A program made the translations under genes and the position numbers. From positions 21,810,370 to 21,874,369 of the forward strand of contig CM119270.1 in assembly GCA_051294375.1 (NCBI GenBank): a stretch of 64,000 nt of DNA, in the 5' to 3' direction. The notes below the pieces were generated by a model. That model did no database searches, was not told the origin of the DNA, and saw nothing but the letters and a program-made list of their open reading frames with translations. Positions within the stretch are counted from its first letter, which is position 1; every line of letters starts with the position of its first letter. Shown in pieces: positions 31,158 through 43,600 of this stretch. Origin of the DNA: Paraspadella gotoi (taxonomy: Eukaryota; Chaetognatha).

Positions 31158-31412
31158 GACTACTATCCGTATCTTCTCTGATCAGCAATGGAACGGATCC
31201 TGGGCTTGTAACCCGGCTTGAGGGTTTTCCAGGACCCACAAGACGTTTTACGGCCGTTCTCACGCTTCCGGCAGGGTAGGTACCAATGGGGATCGATCCG
31301 GGTACCTGAGGGTTATCATCTGATGGTATTACTCAAGAAACTACCGGGTGACGACTGAAGGTGTCATGCTTATAGGCGGGGTTAACATATTCCAATGCCC
31401 GACTACAATCTT
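31158..31412 (-). mobile_element. tRNA-derived SINE copy B
   Basis: Full-length match to 4472-4713. Box-B-like GGATCGATCC lies at 31290-31299. Shared landmarks are 'cttgagggtttt', 'ctcacgcttccggcagggta' and 'ttccaatgcccgactaca'. It is preceded by 'gataaggcgcttagtg', which is also present at the far end of the long copy 37550-38080. Confidence 0.65.
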
Positions 31413-31996
31413 TCTCTAATTCCACTAAATCCTAATCTAATGTAAGTTTAAATCAAACTATCACTGATTCTTACTTATTTTTAGAATGAATGGATAATTT
31501 TATAATGGTGTACCAATTTTTTAACATTTTCATATTTTTCATGCGATAACGAAAGAATGAACAAAATACAAAATACAAAATACTCGATTAAATATCAATG
31601 TACGACAACATCTACTTAATAATGTCAGTCTAGAAATAACGACTTAAATCTGTCTGGAAATGTCCGCCAGAAGATCGTTGCTTGCAAAAAGTGGGGGGTA
31701 AGAGAATTGATTGCTGGCGATTAGTGGTTTTTAATGTCCAAAGAGAATTCCACAGATTTCAAGACAGCGCGAATATTAATGCTCTATCTCTTTCTCTCNN
31801 NNNNNNNNNNNNNNNNNNNNNNNNNNNNNNNNNNNNNNNNNNNNNNNNNNNNNNNNNNNNNNNNNNNNNNNNNNNNNNNNNNNNNNNNNNNNNNNNNNNN
31901 NNNNNNNNNNNNNNNNNNNNNNNNNNNNNNNNNNNNNNNNNNNNNNNNNNNNNNNNNNNNNNNNNNNNNNNNNNNNNNNNNNNNNNNNNNNNNNNN

Positions 31997-32030
<34 letters not shown>

Positions 32031-32186
32031 AAAAAAGGAGAATGTGAGACGATCAAAGAAATTCTGGTGTATTTTGTCGCCTGAGTCAATATTCATCGTA
32101 CAAACCAACGAATTTTCTTTTTCTCTTTCTTTTTTCTAATTCCCTCTTCCTTTTTCCCTTTTATTTCTTTCCCTTTTTTCCTTTCT

Positions 32187-33042
32187 TTTCCTTTTTTCAT
32201 TTCTTTTTTTTCTCTTCTTTGCCTTCATACCTCTCTTTCCCTTCACACCCTTTTATCTTTTCTTTCTATCTCTCTTTTCTCTCCTTTCTTTCATTCAATT
32301 TTTTGTCTCTCTCTCTTCCTTTTTCTCTTTGGCTTCCTTTCTTTCTCTCCTTTCATTCATTCCTTTTTTTGTCTCTCTCTCTTCCTTTTTCTCTTTGCCT
32401 TCCTTTCTTTTTTTCCTTTCTTTCTCTTCTTTCCTTTCTTTCCCAAATTGAAGAAGAAAAGATCTTCTTATCAGATTTGGTTTCTTCATTTCTCCTCCGA
32501 CGTCGAATCTGAAAAAAAAAATAATGGAATTTAATTGAAAAAAAATTTAACATTTTTTGTTTTGTTTATTTAATACAAAATAGTTTAATCCTAATCCTGT
32601 GTTTCGTCCCCCTCTTTTCTGTTTCTTGTCTTATTATCTTTTTTTAGTTCCCGCTCTCTCGTCTCTCGTCTCTCTCTCTCCTCTCTCTCTCTTCTCTCTC
32701 CCTCTCTCTCTCTCTTCTCGTCTCTCTCTCTTTTCTCTCTCTCTCTCCTCTGTTTCTTACTCCTAAATCTCATCTGTTGTCCTCTAACCTAAGTTTCGCT
32801 GTTTCCACTTCCATAATTTTTATGTTCTCTATCCACCGTCTTGTTTTTCTATCCACGATCCTCGTTATTTTCTGTCCACCGTCCTTTGTTTTCTATCCCT
32901 ATTTCACCAATCTTGTCCCCTTTTTTCACTCGGGCATCGAGATTTTCGCTTTTAACCGGATTGTTCCTTCGACCTAGTATTGACAGAATCGTAGGTTTCA
33001 CTTCTATCGCGACTTTCTCTCCTCTCTCTCTCTCTCTCTTCG

Positions 33043-33076
<34 letters not shown>

Positions 33077-33378
33077 CTCTTCTTCGTCTCTCTTCTCTCT
33101 TCTCTCTCTCTTCTCTCTCTCTCTCTCCTTCTCTCTCTCTCTCACAAACCTTTTTTTTCTCATGTCAGCAGTTTCGTCCATTGAAATTTATCTCTGTCTG
33201 ATTTTCTGTGTCTCAGATTTTTTCCATTTTCCATTTCCTGTCATTATTTTTCTGTCATTATTTCTGTAATTATTTTTTGTAATTTTTTTTGTCATTATAT
33301 TCTGACACTATTTTTTGTCACTATTTCTGTCATTTTTTCCTCATCCTCTCGTTTTTTCTGTTTCTATCCCACTCTGTC
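32187..33378 (+). repeat. Internal duplicate, unit 1
   Basis: CT/T-rich sequence that is nearly identical to 33404-34676, for example 32771-33160 against 34020-34370. Long identical stretches separated by a 25-N gap suggest overlapping contig ends that were not merged. Confidence 0.85.
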
Positions 33379-33403
33379 NNNNNNNNNNNNNNNNNNNNNN
33401 NNN

Positions 33404-34291
33404 CCTTTTCTTTTCCTTTTTTCATTTCTTTTTTTCTCTTCTTTGCCTTCATACCTCTCCATTTCCCTTCACACCCTGTTTATCTTTTCTTTCTATCTCT
33501 CTTGTCTCTCCTTTCTTTCATTCAATTTTTTTGTTCTCTCTCTCTTCCTTTTTCTCTTTGGCGTTCCTTCGCTTCTCTCCTGTTTCATTCAAATTCTTTT
33601 TTTGTCTCTCTCTCTTCCTTTTTCTCTTGCCTTCCCTTTCTTTTTCCTTTCTTTTCTTCTTTCCTTTCTTTCCAAATATGAAGAAGGAAAAGATCTTTCT
33701 TATCAGATTTTGGTGTTCTTTCATATTCTCCTCCGGAGCGTCGATCTGAAAAAAAAAAAAATAATGGAATTTAATTGAACAAAAAAATTTAACTATTTTT
33801 TGTTTTTGGTTTATTTTAATACAAAATAGTTTAATCCTTAATCCTGTGTTGTCTGTCCCCCTCTTTTCTGTTTCTTGTCTTATTATCTTTTTTTAGTTCC
33901 CGCTCTCTCGTCTCTCGTCTCTCTCTCTCCTCTCTCTCTCTTCTCTCTCCCTCTCTCTCTCTCTTCTCGTCTCTCTCTCTTTTCTCTCTCTCTCTCCTCT
34001 GTTTCTTACTCCTAAATCTCATCTGTTGTCCTCTAACCTAAGTTTCGCTGTTTCCACTTCCATAATTTTTATGTTCTCTATCCACCGTCTTGTTTTTCTA
34101 TCCACGATCCTCGTTATTTTCTGTCCACCGTCCTTTGTTTTCTATCCCTATTTCACCAATCTTGTCCCCTTTTTTCACTCGGGCATCGAGATTTTCGCTT
34201 TTAACCGGATTGTTCCTTCGACCTAGTATTGACAGAATCGTAGGTTTCACTTCTATCGCGACTTTCTCTCCTCTCTCTCTCTCTCTCTTCG

Positions 34292-34325
<34 letters not shown>

Positions 34326-34676
34326 CTCTTCTTCGTCTCTCTTCTCTCTTCTCTCTCTCTTCTCTCTCTCTTCTCATCTATCTCTCTCTCTCTCACAAAC
34401 CTTTTTTTTCTCAATGTCAAAGCAGTTTCGAGAATCCAAATGTGAAAATTATCTACTTTTGGTACTTGTGAAAATAGGAGAGTTTGCTCTTGTCTCACGA
34501 TTTTTGTCCATATTTCCATTTCCTGTCTTATTATTTTGTTCTGTCATTATTTCTGTAATTATTTTTTGTAATTTTTTTTGTCATTATATTCTTGACACTA
34601 CTTTTTTGTTCACGTGGATTCTGTCATTTTTTGCCTCATCCATCTCTGTTTTTTTCTGTTTTCTATCCCACTCTGT
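33404..34676 (+). repeat. Internal duplicate, unit 2
   Basis: Restarts at the ccttttcttttccttttttc found near 32180 and runs through the same landmarks to cccactctgtcc. It then continues into unique CT-rich sequence. Confidence 0.85.
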
Positions 34677-34870
34677 CCTTTTGCTCTCTCTTCCCCCTCC
34701 TCTCCTCTCCCCTTCCTTCTCTCTCCCTCTCTCACTCTCCCGCCTCTCACTCTCTCCCCCTCTTTCTCTCCCCTTCCCCTTCTCCCTCTCTCCTCTCTCC
34801 CTCTCTCTCCCTCTCTCACCTTCTTGCTTCTCCAGTACCGTCTCTTGTCTTCCTTTTCTTCTTCCCTCAC

Positions 34871-35973
34871 TCCCCGGATGTCGAAGAACTCCAAACCTGG
34901 AAATAACTGACAGGAAGCCCGGATGTTATAGGAATTCATGGTTGACCCAGGATGTAACTGATGTTGACCGGCTTTTCTAGAAGTGGCCGACTGAGGATCC
35001 CGAATGTTATTTGTATCCACTGATGTTCCCGGTTGTAACTGGATTTGGCCGCAGACTTCGGGAGAAGCCGACTGAGAACCCCGGATGTAATTGCAATCGG
35101 CTAAAAAACCCGCTTGTAACTGGAGTTGACTGGGAAGTCTGGAAGAGGCCGACTGAGAACCCCGGATGTAATTGAAAACGGGCGAAAAATCCGGATGTAA
35201 CTGGAGTTGGCCTGGATTCCAGAGTGAAGGGCAGAGGTTAGGGTCGGGCGGAGAGCGAGAGAGCGAGTCGCCGTCGAGAGAGAGCGAGTGGCCAGAGGAG
35301 GAGAGGGCGTCGCGATGGCGTCGCGAGAGAGAGACAGAGTCCGGAAGGATAGAGAGAGAGCGACGACCTTTGCTCTGTCGGTCGGCGTCGAAACGACGCC
35401 GGGCGTCGTCGTCGTCGGATTTTCTTCGCTGGAATTTAGATTGGGGCGCCAACTTCCTTATTGGCGCTGCAAACTCGTGGACCGGCGCGACTGGACCGCG
35501 GATCAGCACCGGAAGCTCAGCGAATTTCGGGGTCGGCGCCGGAAGTTGGTGCAANNNNNNNNNNGCGTAGGCGTAGATCGGCGCCGTGGAATCGGGATGA
35601 GGCGCTGAGTGTTCGACGATGGTTTTCGGAAAGTCTTGAATTGGCGACGCAAACTCGTAAATTGGCGCTGTGGAGCCATTCCTCATTGGCTCCGCAAAGT
35701 CTGGTATCGGCGCTGGAATATCTTTGATTGGCGCTGTGGAGCCAATCCTCATTGGCTCCGCAAAGTCTTGAATCGGCGCTGCAATGTCTTTGATTGGTGC
35801 TGTGGAGCCAATCCTCATTGGCTCCGCAAAGTCTGGTATCGGCGCTGGAATATCTTTGATTGGCGCTGTGGAGTCAATCCTCATTGGCGCTGCAATGTCT
35901 TGAATCGGCGCCGCAAATTCAAGGATCGGCGCCTCCGGTTTTGGAAAAGGCGCCGCGAATCCATAACAGAAAT
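34871..35973 (-). CDS. Candidate exon of a repetitive protein (Ala-Pro-Ile heptads plus 27-residue repeats)
   Basis: No known family is recognised. The minus-strand frame is open for 1,103 nt between an acceptor (tttcaatttcctccag) and a donor (ccgggga/gtgagg). The first half is heptad-like: APIKDIP, APIPDFA, EPMRIGST and relatives, about 17 units grouped as 22 residues. Codons for the same residue vary synonymously between units (GCG/GCA, CCG/CCA, ATC/ATT/ATA, GAC/GAT), which favours selection on protein. Then comes a basic and Ser-rich stretch with DDDDARRR. Four repeats of about 27 residues follow, built on QLQL, then NYIRGSQSAS. A 10-N gap at 35555-35564 interrupts it. The second copy (about 54050-55170) is broken by many indels. 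Repeats of 3n length can also stay open without coding. Confidence 0.28.
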
Positions 35974-35999
35974 CTGGAGGAAATTGAAAGACGGTGTCT

Positions 36000-36120
36000 G
36001 AGGAGGAGGTGGGGGAGGAGGAAGAGGAGGAGGAGGGAGGAAGAAGGGGAGGGAGGGGGAGAGAGAGAAAGGAGGAAGAGGGGTGAGGAAGAGGAGCAGG
36101 AGCAGCAGAGAAAGAGGCAA
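36000..36120 (+). repeat. GGA-rich low-complexity tract
   Basis: Runs of gaggagg, gaagagg and ggaggg. They are followed by AAAGAAAGAATA-type repeats from 36240 to 36355 that also border the next block. Confidence 0.7.
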
Positions 36121-36368
36121 ATAGGGAGTGGAAGGAGTAGTTAAAAGAAAAGAAATAAAAAGAAAAAAAATATACAACAAAGTTAATTTTAAAACCAATT
36201 ATTAAACAAAGTAGAAAGGATAAAAATTCGGGAATCAAAAAGAAGAAAGGAAAAAGAAAGAATGAAAAAAGTAAGAATAAAAATAAGAAAGAATAAAAAA
36301 GAAAGAATAAAAAAAAGAAAGAATAAAAAAGAAAGAATAAAAAAGAAAGAAAAAAAAGAGAGATCTCA

Positions 36369-36388
36369 TACAGCATTTAAATGCTGTA
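36369..36388. repeat. 20-bp perfect palindrome at the block border
   Basis: tacagcatttaaatgctgta is self-complementary over 20 bp and sits where the invertible block begins. The inverted copy ends with the same palindrome at 63561-63579, followed by a second partial copy. Confidence 0.85.
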
Positions 36389-36746
36389 CTCAAAAACAAA
36401 TCATTTTTCTTTTCTTATTCTGCAGTTTTACTTCACGTCCTCTTTGTGGCGGCGGCTGGCCTCTCTCTCTTTATCAGGCCGTCCGTCATCATACTCTACA
36501 AAAAGTAGGTTTCTTTGTTTAGCTACAACATATTAATAAAAAAACACTTTTTCCTCAAACTAAGTAGCTTTTCGTTCAATTACAAATACAAAGACTTGTT
36601 ACAATTATTCGCTTTCTAACATCAACAAGAAAAAATATTAATTACACGCAATTTTATTCGTTACTAGAATTATTATTTATTAATAATTGTTAATTAGTCA
36701 CTTGGTAAACGTGAAAAAACCAAAAAATGAAGTGAAAAGAGAGAGA

Positions 36747-36806
<60 letters not shown>

Positions 36807-36957
36807 GAGAGAGAGCAAAGAGAGAAAAGAGGGAGAAAGAGAGCAATTCCCTGCCTTTTCTTTCTCTCGATTAGTTAATTAACTGGAGGTAGACATGCCT
36901 CCCCTTCGTCTCGCTTCCTGGCGAGGAAAAACTCGTTCTGCTCTCTCTCTCTCTACT

Positions 36958-37004
<47 letters not shown>

Positions 37005-37108
37005 TGACTCCCTGGGATCTCTGTCCCCTCTCGCCTTCTCGTGCGAGAAATGACAACGAGGGCTTGGGGAAGATGGGAAAGCAATGAAAGTGAAAGGGAG
37101 GAAAGGAT

Positions 37109-37141
<33 letters not shown>

Positions 37142-37549
37142 CTCTCTCTCTCCCTCTCTCTCTCTTCTCGTCCTCTCTCTCATCTCTCAAAAGCCTTTCT
37201 TCCGTTTTCCGTTGAAATTGAATTTTCCTCTTAATTTCGGTCATGAAAAAGAAACGAATCGAACGAGAGAGAGAGAAGAGAGAGAGGAGAAGACGAGAGA
37301 GAGTGAGAGGAGAGAGCATAATGTTCTTCTTTTTATTTATTATTATCTCATTAAAGTATGACATTATAGCTTCTTTCGCTAGTTGACAAGAAATAAACTT
37401 TAAAAAATTTAAGACCCGATTTTAGTAATTTAAACAGAAATTTGGCCACTATTTTCGGAATGCGTGTCCCATTTCTGTTCTAAGCCCTGGATGTAATGTA
37501 TGTTTAATTTGTATAATTTGTAAAACGGTAATTTTGGTAAAATATGGAG

Positions 37550-38080
37550 TTGGGCATTGCATACAGTTTCACCCCGCTTATAAACATGACGCACTTCACA
37601 TCGCAAGCACCGTGGCTATTACTAAAATCTTCAGCTCATGACCGTCGAGGTACCCGGTCTCGATCCAACCCGCTTACCTATCCTTTGGTTGACCGTGTTA
37701 GGGACGACCGTTAAACCACGTATGGGGGCGTGAATAACCTTCAAAGCATGGTTCTATGGTGGACTAAAACCAACCAACCGTTCTATCAGCGGCCATTGGT
37801 GCCGGAGGCAAGTCATTCGGCCTCCCATAATCCAAAGGTAGCGCAACTCAAACCAAAAGCCCTGTAGTCGCTTAGCATTAAGGGGACGGCGGCGCTTAAC
37901 CCGCATGTAAACACGGTGTTACAACCTGATCCGAAGCTTCAGGGACTGCTTTAATTGAACTGGTTTTGTCACATAACACAAACAATAGATTACTGTCTCT
38001 TCAGTTCCAACCCCAGATCCGTTCCATGACTGCTAGAGGGGGTTAAAGAAGTTGCGGAGATCACTTAGCGCCTTATCTAT
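37550..38080 (+). mobile_element. tRNA-derived SINE, long copy
   Basis: About 530 bp. It starts tgggcattgcatacagtttc, then a tRNA-like part with box-A-like TGGCTATTACT at 37613-37623, anticodon-loop-like CTCATGA, and box-B-like GGTCTCGATCC at 37656-37666. The homologous copy at 61921-62430 reads a better box B on its minus strand (GGTTCGATCC). The far end (ccgttccatgactgctagag, then gcgccttatc) matches the other ends of copies A and B, which lack about 250 bp of the middle. Confidence 0.7.
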
Positions 38081-39660
38081 AAATATTATAATCTCAAATA
38101 TACCCGACATTTTTTATGACGCAATTTGAAAATTTACGATGTCCACAAAAGATGACTTTGAGCGCCAATGAGTAATGGGCAGCGATTCTTTGGCGTCCAC
38201 TTCGCGATACGGACACGGGTACGTGCAAAGGAAATATAATCAGTATAAATGAGGTATCAGATTGACAATCCTAATGCGCGACGTGAAACTCTTACCTTTC
38301 GTGGGGCGTCGAATTTTGATTCTAGTTTTTTGAAAAACTTTTTTTGTTTTGTGTTTTATCAAAAAAAGTAAAAAAAAAAGTTTTTGTTTGGGTTTTATCA
38401 AAAAAAGTAAGAAAAAAAACTGTTTTTCGACAAAATAATGGAAATGTTTAAACTTTAAAAGAATATGATATTGAGTGGTTCACGGTTCAAAAATAATGAA
38501 AAAAAAATACTGTCTCTACTAAATTGGTAATTGAATAAGAAATTCAGGCTTTGGAGGTTTCATATTATAGCAAGCTTTTAACTAATTTAAGCTAGGATAA
38601 TTCTGAGATTCGGTTACAAACTTATTTATTTGCTCATAAAACTAATTAAAACCTATAATTTGTAACTTAGATAATTAAGCATCTTCTTTCGTTGCTAAAG
38701 TCGTTAATTAAACAAAAAATATTCGTTGTAGTGTTACAAATTAAACGGTCCTGACGATATCGTAACCGCGATGTCAAAGCAAATTTCATTTCTAAAAGAA
38801 GAAAAATTTCTCTGGCGTTCGAAAATGACGAAAGAGAAAGAAAGATTAATATTTAAATAATTCAGTTAAAAATTCGAGGCTGATATTAAATTCTTGGTTA
38901 TGCAATTTAAGAAGGAAGGCAGGAGAAGAGAGAGATGAGGGAGAGTCGAGAGAGAGAGAGAGAAGAGAGAGAAGAGAGAGTCGGAACTATTAACTAAAAA
39001 TATATAACCCTCAAAAAGAAATAAAATTTTCAAATAAAAATTTTCGTGTTTTGAAAAAAAAAAAAAGCATTTCGAGGTATAACTTTTTTACTGGAAAAAA
39101 CAAAAAAAAACGAAAAAAAGGGAAAAAATCGTATTTCTGAGAAATAAGGTCAAAAAGAACGATGAGAAAATTTTTTTTTTCTTCTTTGAAAAAAAAATAT
39201 TCCTTCTTTTTTTATCTCTGCGCGAGAAAATTTTTGATGTCAGCATTTTTAAAATTTTAAAAGATGGGTAGTTGCTTCAGTACGGGAAAAAAACAAGCAT
39301 GATAAGATGCTTCGGGGCTTGGATATTGAATAATTATAAAGAGCGGTTGGCTTGTTGAGTCATTAACCTATTTGTTAATTGTTATGTATGTATACAATAA
39401 TCAAGGCTTCACTAACTAAAATATTAGTTAGTCATTAAATCGGAAGGCTTAACATTACGGTTTCTTTCTGTCTGTTTGATTTAAATTTTATTTTATCGCG
39501 AGGCGGTGTACAAGGTTATCGTGATTACACCGAGTTAGTATTTTAATTTAAGATGTCTTGTAGACTGAGAACTTGCTAAGACATAAGTTGTACTCGTGAT
39601 GATCTGACCCCGTCTAGATACGATCAAACGAATATAAAAGTCAATGAGCGAAACTCAGTT
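38081..39660. other. AT-rich part of block D
   Basis: Unique AT-rich sequence with T/A homopolymers and a 38341-38425 stretch of 'gttttatcaaaaaaagtaa' repeated twice. No gene is seen. Two other copies, about 48600-50110 and 60400-61920, are in inverse orientation. Confidence 0.5.
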
Positions 39661-39786
39661 CCATGTTTAGTTATTTGCGAGAAAAAAGGAATAAAACAAA
39701 TAAAAATGAGGAACGCGACATGTATATCACGAACAAACGAGAGAGCATCTCTCTCCCTCTCCCTTCCCTACTCCCTCTCCCTTCTC

Positions 39787-39881
<95 letters not shown>

Positions 39882-40360
39882 CCTCTCTCTCTTCGCAAAC
39901 AAACAAAACAAAAAGGATTTATTGGTTTTTTTTTCGTTATCGTCAATTTCACGTGAACATAGGAGGCCACTTATGTTGCCACCCAAATCACCACACGATT
40001 CACTAGGCAGAAATGCCCACTCGAGATACAAGAACTCAAAACTGTTTTTAGTTGAAAAATAATTGTAATTAAAGAAAATTGTAAAAAATCACAATGGATT
40101 AATGTGTGCTCCATCATCGTCAACGCACATGCGCCCACTGATTATTGTCAGTGCCACCGCTTTGTCGGACGATGTCACAGCACCGCATCGCTTTTGGCCC
40201 TTGTCGCCATATTGTCCTCGTTGTGCTCGTCACACGTACCGCGTCACGTACTCAGTGACAGCACCGCGCGCTACGCTGCATTCTCTGCTTCGTTTTTAAT
40301 ATTCGAAATTCACGACAAAATAATCCTTTTACTTAATTTCCCGTCTTAATGCTCTCTCAC

Positions 40361-40465
<105 letters not shown>

Positions 40466-40781
40466 CTCTCCTACTCTCTCTCTCTCTCTCTCTCTCTTCA
40501 TTTCCTTTTTTCAAAGAAGCTTCATATGGAGGAGGGAAAAGCAAGAGAACTCTCGCATCGACGGAAGGTCGCGATGAATATTTATAATACACAGTGATTT
40601 AAATTTAAATGTAACTACTAATTTAAATACTATAGAGTATAATAAACATTAAATATAGAAGTGATGAAGGAAAGAGCTCGAGCTTGGGCCTAACTAGGAT
40701 GTCAGTGTTTCAATTACCAAAGGATTAATTTTTTAGTCATGGGGAGAGAGAGAGAGAGAGAAGGAGGAGAGAGAGAGAGAG

Positions 40782-40895
<114 letters not shown>

Positions 40896-41105
40896 ATTTA
40901 TATATATTTTAAAAACATAATTTTATTTTTATACATCACGGCTTTTGTTAAATGCGAAGATTTAAAAGCGTCTGTTACTCAACTGGAATCATATTTACTT
41001 TCTCCGACAACAACAACAAAAACAACAACACCTTCATCTCGATGCATCGAACTTCGATGGAAAACAAGAAAATAAAATGAAAGAAGACGACGAAGAATTA
41101 GGTGC

Positions 41106-41186
<81 letters not shown>

Positions 41187-41413
41187 TTCTCTCTTTCTCT
41201 CTCTCTCTTTCTCACACACACATTGACGAGTCAACTTTAAATTTTAAACCATCAGAACGAGAACATTTTCTCAAAACCTTTCCACGCCGCTGCCGCCGCC
41301 GCCGCGCACCGGCGCCACTGCCGCCCGCCGTCCTTTCCTCAGCGCCGCTCGTCGCGTCATCCGCGCCGAAAAACCGGAGGTGACGTCGACGCCCTCTCGG
41401 GATCAGTGGGCTT

Positions 41414-41434
41414 GTGGCTCTGACGCCGGTGGCA

Positions 41435-41471
<37 letters not shown>

Positions 41472-42100
41472 TGACAAAGTGTGACGCGAATCGCGACGAA
41501 AAAGAAGAATTCATTTATTATTTGTTGGACGACAGACAAGAAAGAAGAGAACAACAACAACAACAACGAGGAGGAGAGGAGGAGGAGGAGGAGCAGGACG
41601 ACGACGACACAATGAAGGACGAACAGATGCGTTGGAAGAGACACGTTGATATGGAAGGGAACCGTGGCAGATGCGTGGGAGGAAACCGTGGCAGATGCGA
41701 AACCGGACGTTACAATGATGAATGTCGACGTGACAGAGTTTAATCATGACGAGACAGTGATAGAGAAAGACGTGACAAAGAAAAACAAGCGCGTGACAAT
41801 GAAGAATGAGAACGTGGCACCGCCTCGTAGCCTAAAAGTGACAATGAAGAATGGAGTTGATTGTGGCAGAAGACAAAAAGTTGGAGACGAAGAAAACTCA
41901 ACATGGAAACGACGACGACGACGACGACGATAACGATGACGATAATTATCGAAAAGAGAATATCCCCGATTCGTTATCCCTTTTCAACACGTGTTCTCCA
42001 TTCTGCCAAACCTAACTTTAAAAGTGATCGTTTCTTGTCTACATCAACATCAATATCACGTACAACATCATGATGAGTATTTCAATCGATGAGGGAAAAG

Positions 42101-42135
<35 letters not shown>

Positions 42136-42215
42136 ACAACAACAACAACCACAGCGTCTCCTAACCTCGAATCTCTCCGCAGTGGATTTCTCCCAATAAT
42201 ATTTTTCCAGTATGG
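41414..42215 (+). other. Repetitive open frame with (GAC)n arrays and V-T-M repeats
   Basis: Reads MTKCDANRDEKEEFIYYLLD after a (GAC)n/poly-Thr run, then Gln and Glu runs. After one frameshift it reads WKGTVADAWEETVADAKPDV and repeated DVTMMNVDV, DVTKKNKRV, VTMKNENV units. The inverted copy at 44028-44989 reads the same protein in one uninterrupted frame (from about 44780 leftward), so the frameshift here may be a sequence error. The third copy (57830-58800) is also broken. There is no family match. The GAC arrays alone could keep frames open. Confidence 0.22.
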
Positions 42216-42235
42216 TTAGGGCGATTAAAGAGAGA

Positions 42236-42315
<80 letters not shown>

Positions 42316-42364
42316 TCTATCAAATAATGGTCTATTCTTTTCCTTGACATCGATTTTTGATTGA

Positions 42365-42406
42365 ATTCCGTTTAAAAATCTCTCTCTCTCTCTCTCTCTC
42401 GCTCTC

Positions 42407-42476
<70 letters not shown>

Positions 42477-43600
42477 TGTCTTCCCTTTCCCTTCTTCTTC
42501 TTCTCCTCCCTCCTCTCCTCCTCTTCCTCCCTCCCTTCCTCCACCTCCCCCCTTCCTCTCAATCCTCCCTTTTCCTCTCCTGCTCCTCCTCTTCCTCCCT
42601 CTTCCTTCCTTTCTTCTCCTTCTTTTCCTCCTTTCTTCCCTTTTCTTCTCCTCCTCCTCTTCCCTCTCCTTCTCCTCCTCCATCTCCTCCTCCTCTTTCC
42701 CTATCTTTCACTCTCCCTTCCTCTGCTTCCCTTCCTTTTTTCTCCTACCCTTCCACTTCCTCCCTTCGCCCTCCTCCTCCTTCCACCTCCCTCCCCTTTT
42801 TTACTCCTCCTCCTGCTCTTCTTTTCTTCTCCTCCTCCTCCTCCCCCTTCCTTCCCTTCTTCTCCTCCTCGGCCCTCTCCTCCTCTTTCTTCCTCCTTCC
42901 TCTTCTTATCCTCTTCCTCCTCCTCTTCCCTTAATTTTTTCTCCTCTTCCTCATCCCCCTCCCCCCTTTTCCTCCTCCTCCCCCTTCTCCTCCTCCTTCT
43001 CTCCCTTCTCCTCCTCCTCCTCCCCTTCCTCCCCTTCTTCTCCTCCAATATCTCTCGCTTCTTGATTTTCAATTATTTTTTTTCTCCGTCAAATTTCATC
43101 GCTTTTTTATTCTTTCTTTTTTTTATTCTTTCTTTTTTTTTATTCTTTCTTTCTTTTATTCTTTTTTTATTCTTCCTTTTTCTTATTCTTTCTTTTTTAT
43201 TCTTTCTTGTTTTATTCTTTCTTTTTTTTTATCTCTTTTTTTATTCTTTTTTTTATTCTTTCTTTTTTTTTATTCTTCTCTTTTTTTTATTCTTTCTTTT
43301 TTTATTCTTCCTTTTTTCTTATTCTTTCTTTTTATTCTTTCTTGTTTTATTCTTTCTTTTTTATTCTCTCTTTTTTATTCTTTCTTTTTTTATTCTTTCT
43401 TTTTTTATTCTTTCTTTTCTTATTCTTCCTTTTTTCTTATTCTTTCTTTTTATTCTTTCTTGTTTATTCTTTCTTTTTTATTCTCTCTTTTTTATTTTTT
43501 TTTTTCTTTCTTTTTTTTTATTTTTATTTTTTTATTCTTTCTTTTTTTATTCTTCCTTTTTTCTTATTCTTTTCTTTTTTATTCTTTTTTTGTTTTATTT
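42365..43600 (+). repeat. 1.2-kb polypyrimidine tract
   Basis: (TC)n at 42379-42476, then CTCCTCCTC/CTTCC-rich sequence to 43060, then TTTATTCTTTC units (about 12-14 bp, some 35 copies) to 43600. Almost every plus-strand base is T or C apart from the A of TATTC. The 422-codon Phe/Leu/Ser frame across it is compositional. Confidence 0.9.

Larger units (their letters stand above)
31485..36370 (+). repeat. Segmental block ABC, first copy
   Basis: This block recurs in the same orientation at 51871-55620. Landmarks are cgataacgaaagaatga near 31545 and 51925, 'gtccgccagaagatcgttgc' near 31662 and 52040, and gaactccaaacctggaaata near 34886 and 54062. It contains a 198-N gap (31799-31996), CT/T-rich sequence, and an internal direct duplication of 32187-33378 as 33404-34676 across a 25-N gap (33379-33403). 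It carries the repetitive frame described separately. Confidence 0.85.

Noticed and set aside
37600-37680. Functional tRNA gene
   Set aside because: Box A and box B are present, but the cloverleaf stems do not pair well and the segment belongs to a dispersed SINE.
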